Part shown: piece after piece, positions 6,371 to 6,397 of the stretch | How positions within the stretch are numbered: position 1 is the stretch's first letter | How the letters are laid out: each line of letters starts with the position of its first letter | Assembly (NCBI GenBank): GCA_017613855.1 | Contig: JAGACY010000052.1 | Location: 1 to 6,397, forward strand | Direction of reading: 5' to 3' | Source of the DNA: Pseudomonadota bacterium | GTDB lineage: Bacteria; Myxococcota; Bradymonadia; UBA4248 | Length of the DNA stretch: 6,397 bases | Program-made: the position numbers and the translations under genes | Notes under the pieces: generated by a model | What the model was told of the DNA's origin: nothing | The model's input: the letters and a program-made list of their open reading frames with translations, nothing else | Database searches by the model: none

Positions 6371-6392
6371 AAAAAGCGGCAAGCGCCGCTTT
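6371..6392. terminator. Intrinsic terminator at right edge, ending the upstream unit
   Basis: The arms AAAGCGGC (6373-6380) and GCCGCTTT (6385-6392) are separated by AAGC. The minus strand ends in TTTTT (6375-6371), so it would stop transcription entering from the right; the plus strand has a poorer T-run (TTTCTT). The core and left arm match the terminator at 3483-3508. Confidence 0.8.
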
Positions 6393-6397
6393 CTTAC

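Overview
The window reads as a chromosomal segment of a Gram-negative predator- or myxobacteria-like lineage (Myxococcota/Bradymonadota, the former Deltaproteobacteria). The basis is domain content: an AgmX/PglI-type C-terminal domain, a kinase-like protein with a GYF_2 domain, a choice-of-anchor L domain, MopE-like Asp-rich motifs and Stig1-like cysteine repeats, together with lipoproteins. This combination is typical of that group. Base composition looks roughly balanced, so this is not a classic very GC-rich Myxococcus. The lineage call is inference from domains, not from a marker gene.

All five supported genes lie on the minus strand; in transcription order they run from right to left. 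The right part (6371 to 3483) is a self-contained unit. An incoming terminator lies at 6371-6392, followed by one large cysteine-rich lipoprotein gene (3546-6269) and its own terminator (3483-3508). The protein has a lipoprotein signal, a Pro/Thr linker, eight cysteine repeats, a MopE-like segment and a choice-of-anchor L domain. It is probably a large exported surface protein.

The left part begins with a small gene (2878-3354) for an acidic zinc-ribbon protein whose C-terminus resembles the Tudor/SH3-like domain of UvrD/PcrA. A good sigma70-type promoter lies just after it, with its -10 element between the arms of an inverted repeat. It precedes a tightly packed set: a small lipoprotein (2322-2750), a membrane-spanning pseudokinase (466-2322, overlapping by one base in TAATG) and an ECF-type sigma factor (start at 459, cut by the window edge). 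The pseudokinase is the most interesting item. Its kinase fold lacks the catalytic Asp and the DFG Asp, and is followed by a GYF_2 domain, one membrane helix and an AgmX/PglI-type tail. This layout recalls the gliding-machinery protein GltJ/AgmX with the N-terminal zinc ribbon replaced by a pseudokinase.

A plausible but untested reading of this operon is an envelope-to-transcription signalling module. The lipoprotein and the periplasmic tail would sense, the cytoplasmic pseudokinase-GYF part would relay, and the sigma factor would respond. No anti-sigma factor is visible in the window. No tRNA, rRNA, CRISPR array or mobile element was seen. The only long non-coding gap (3355-3545, 191 bases) holds a ribosome binding site and a terminator; a short one at the right edge (6270-6397) holds another of each.
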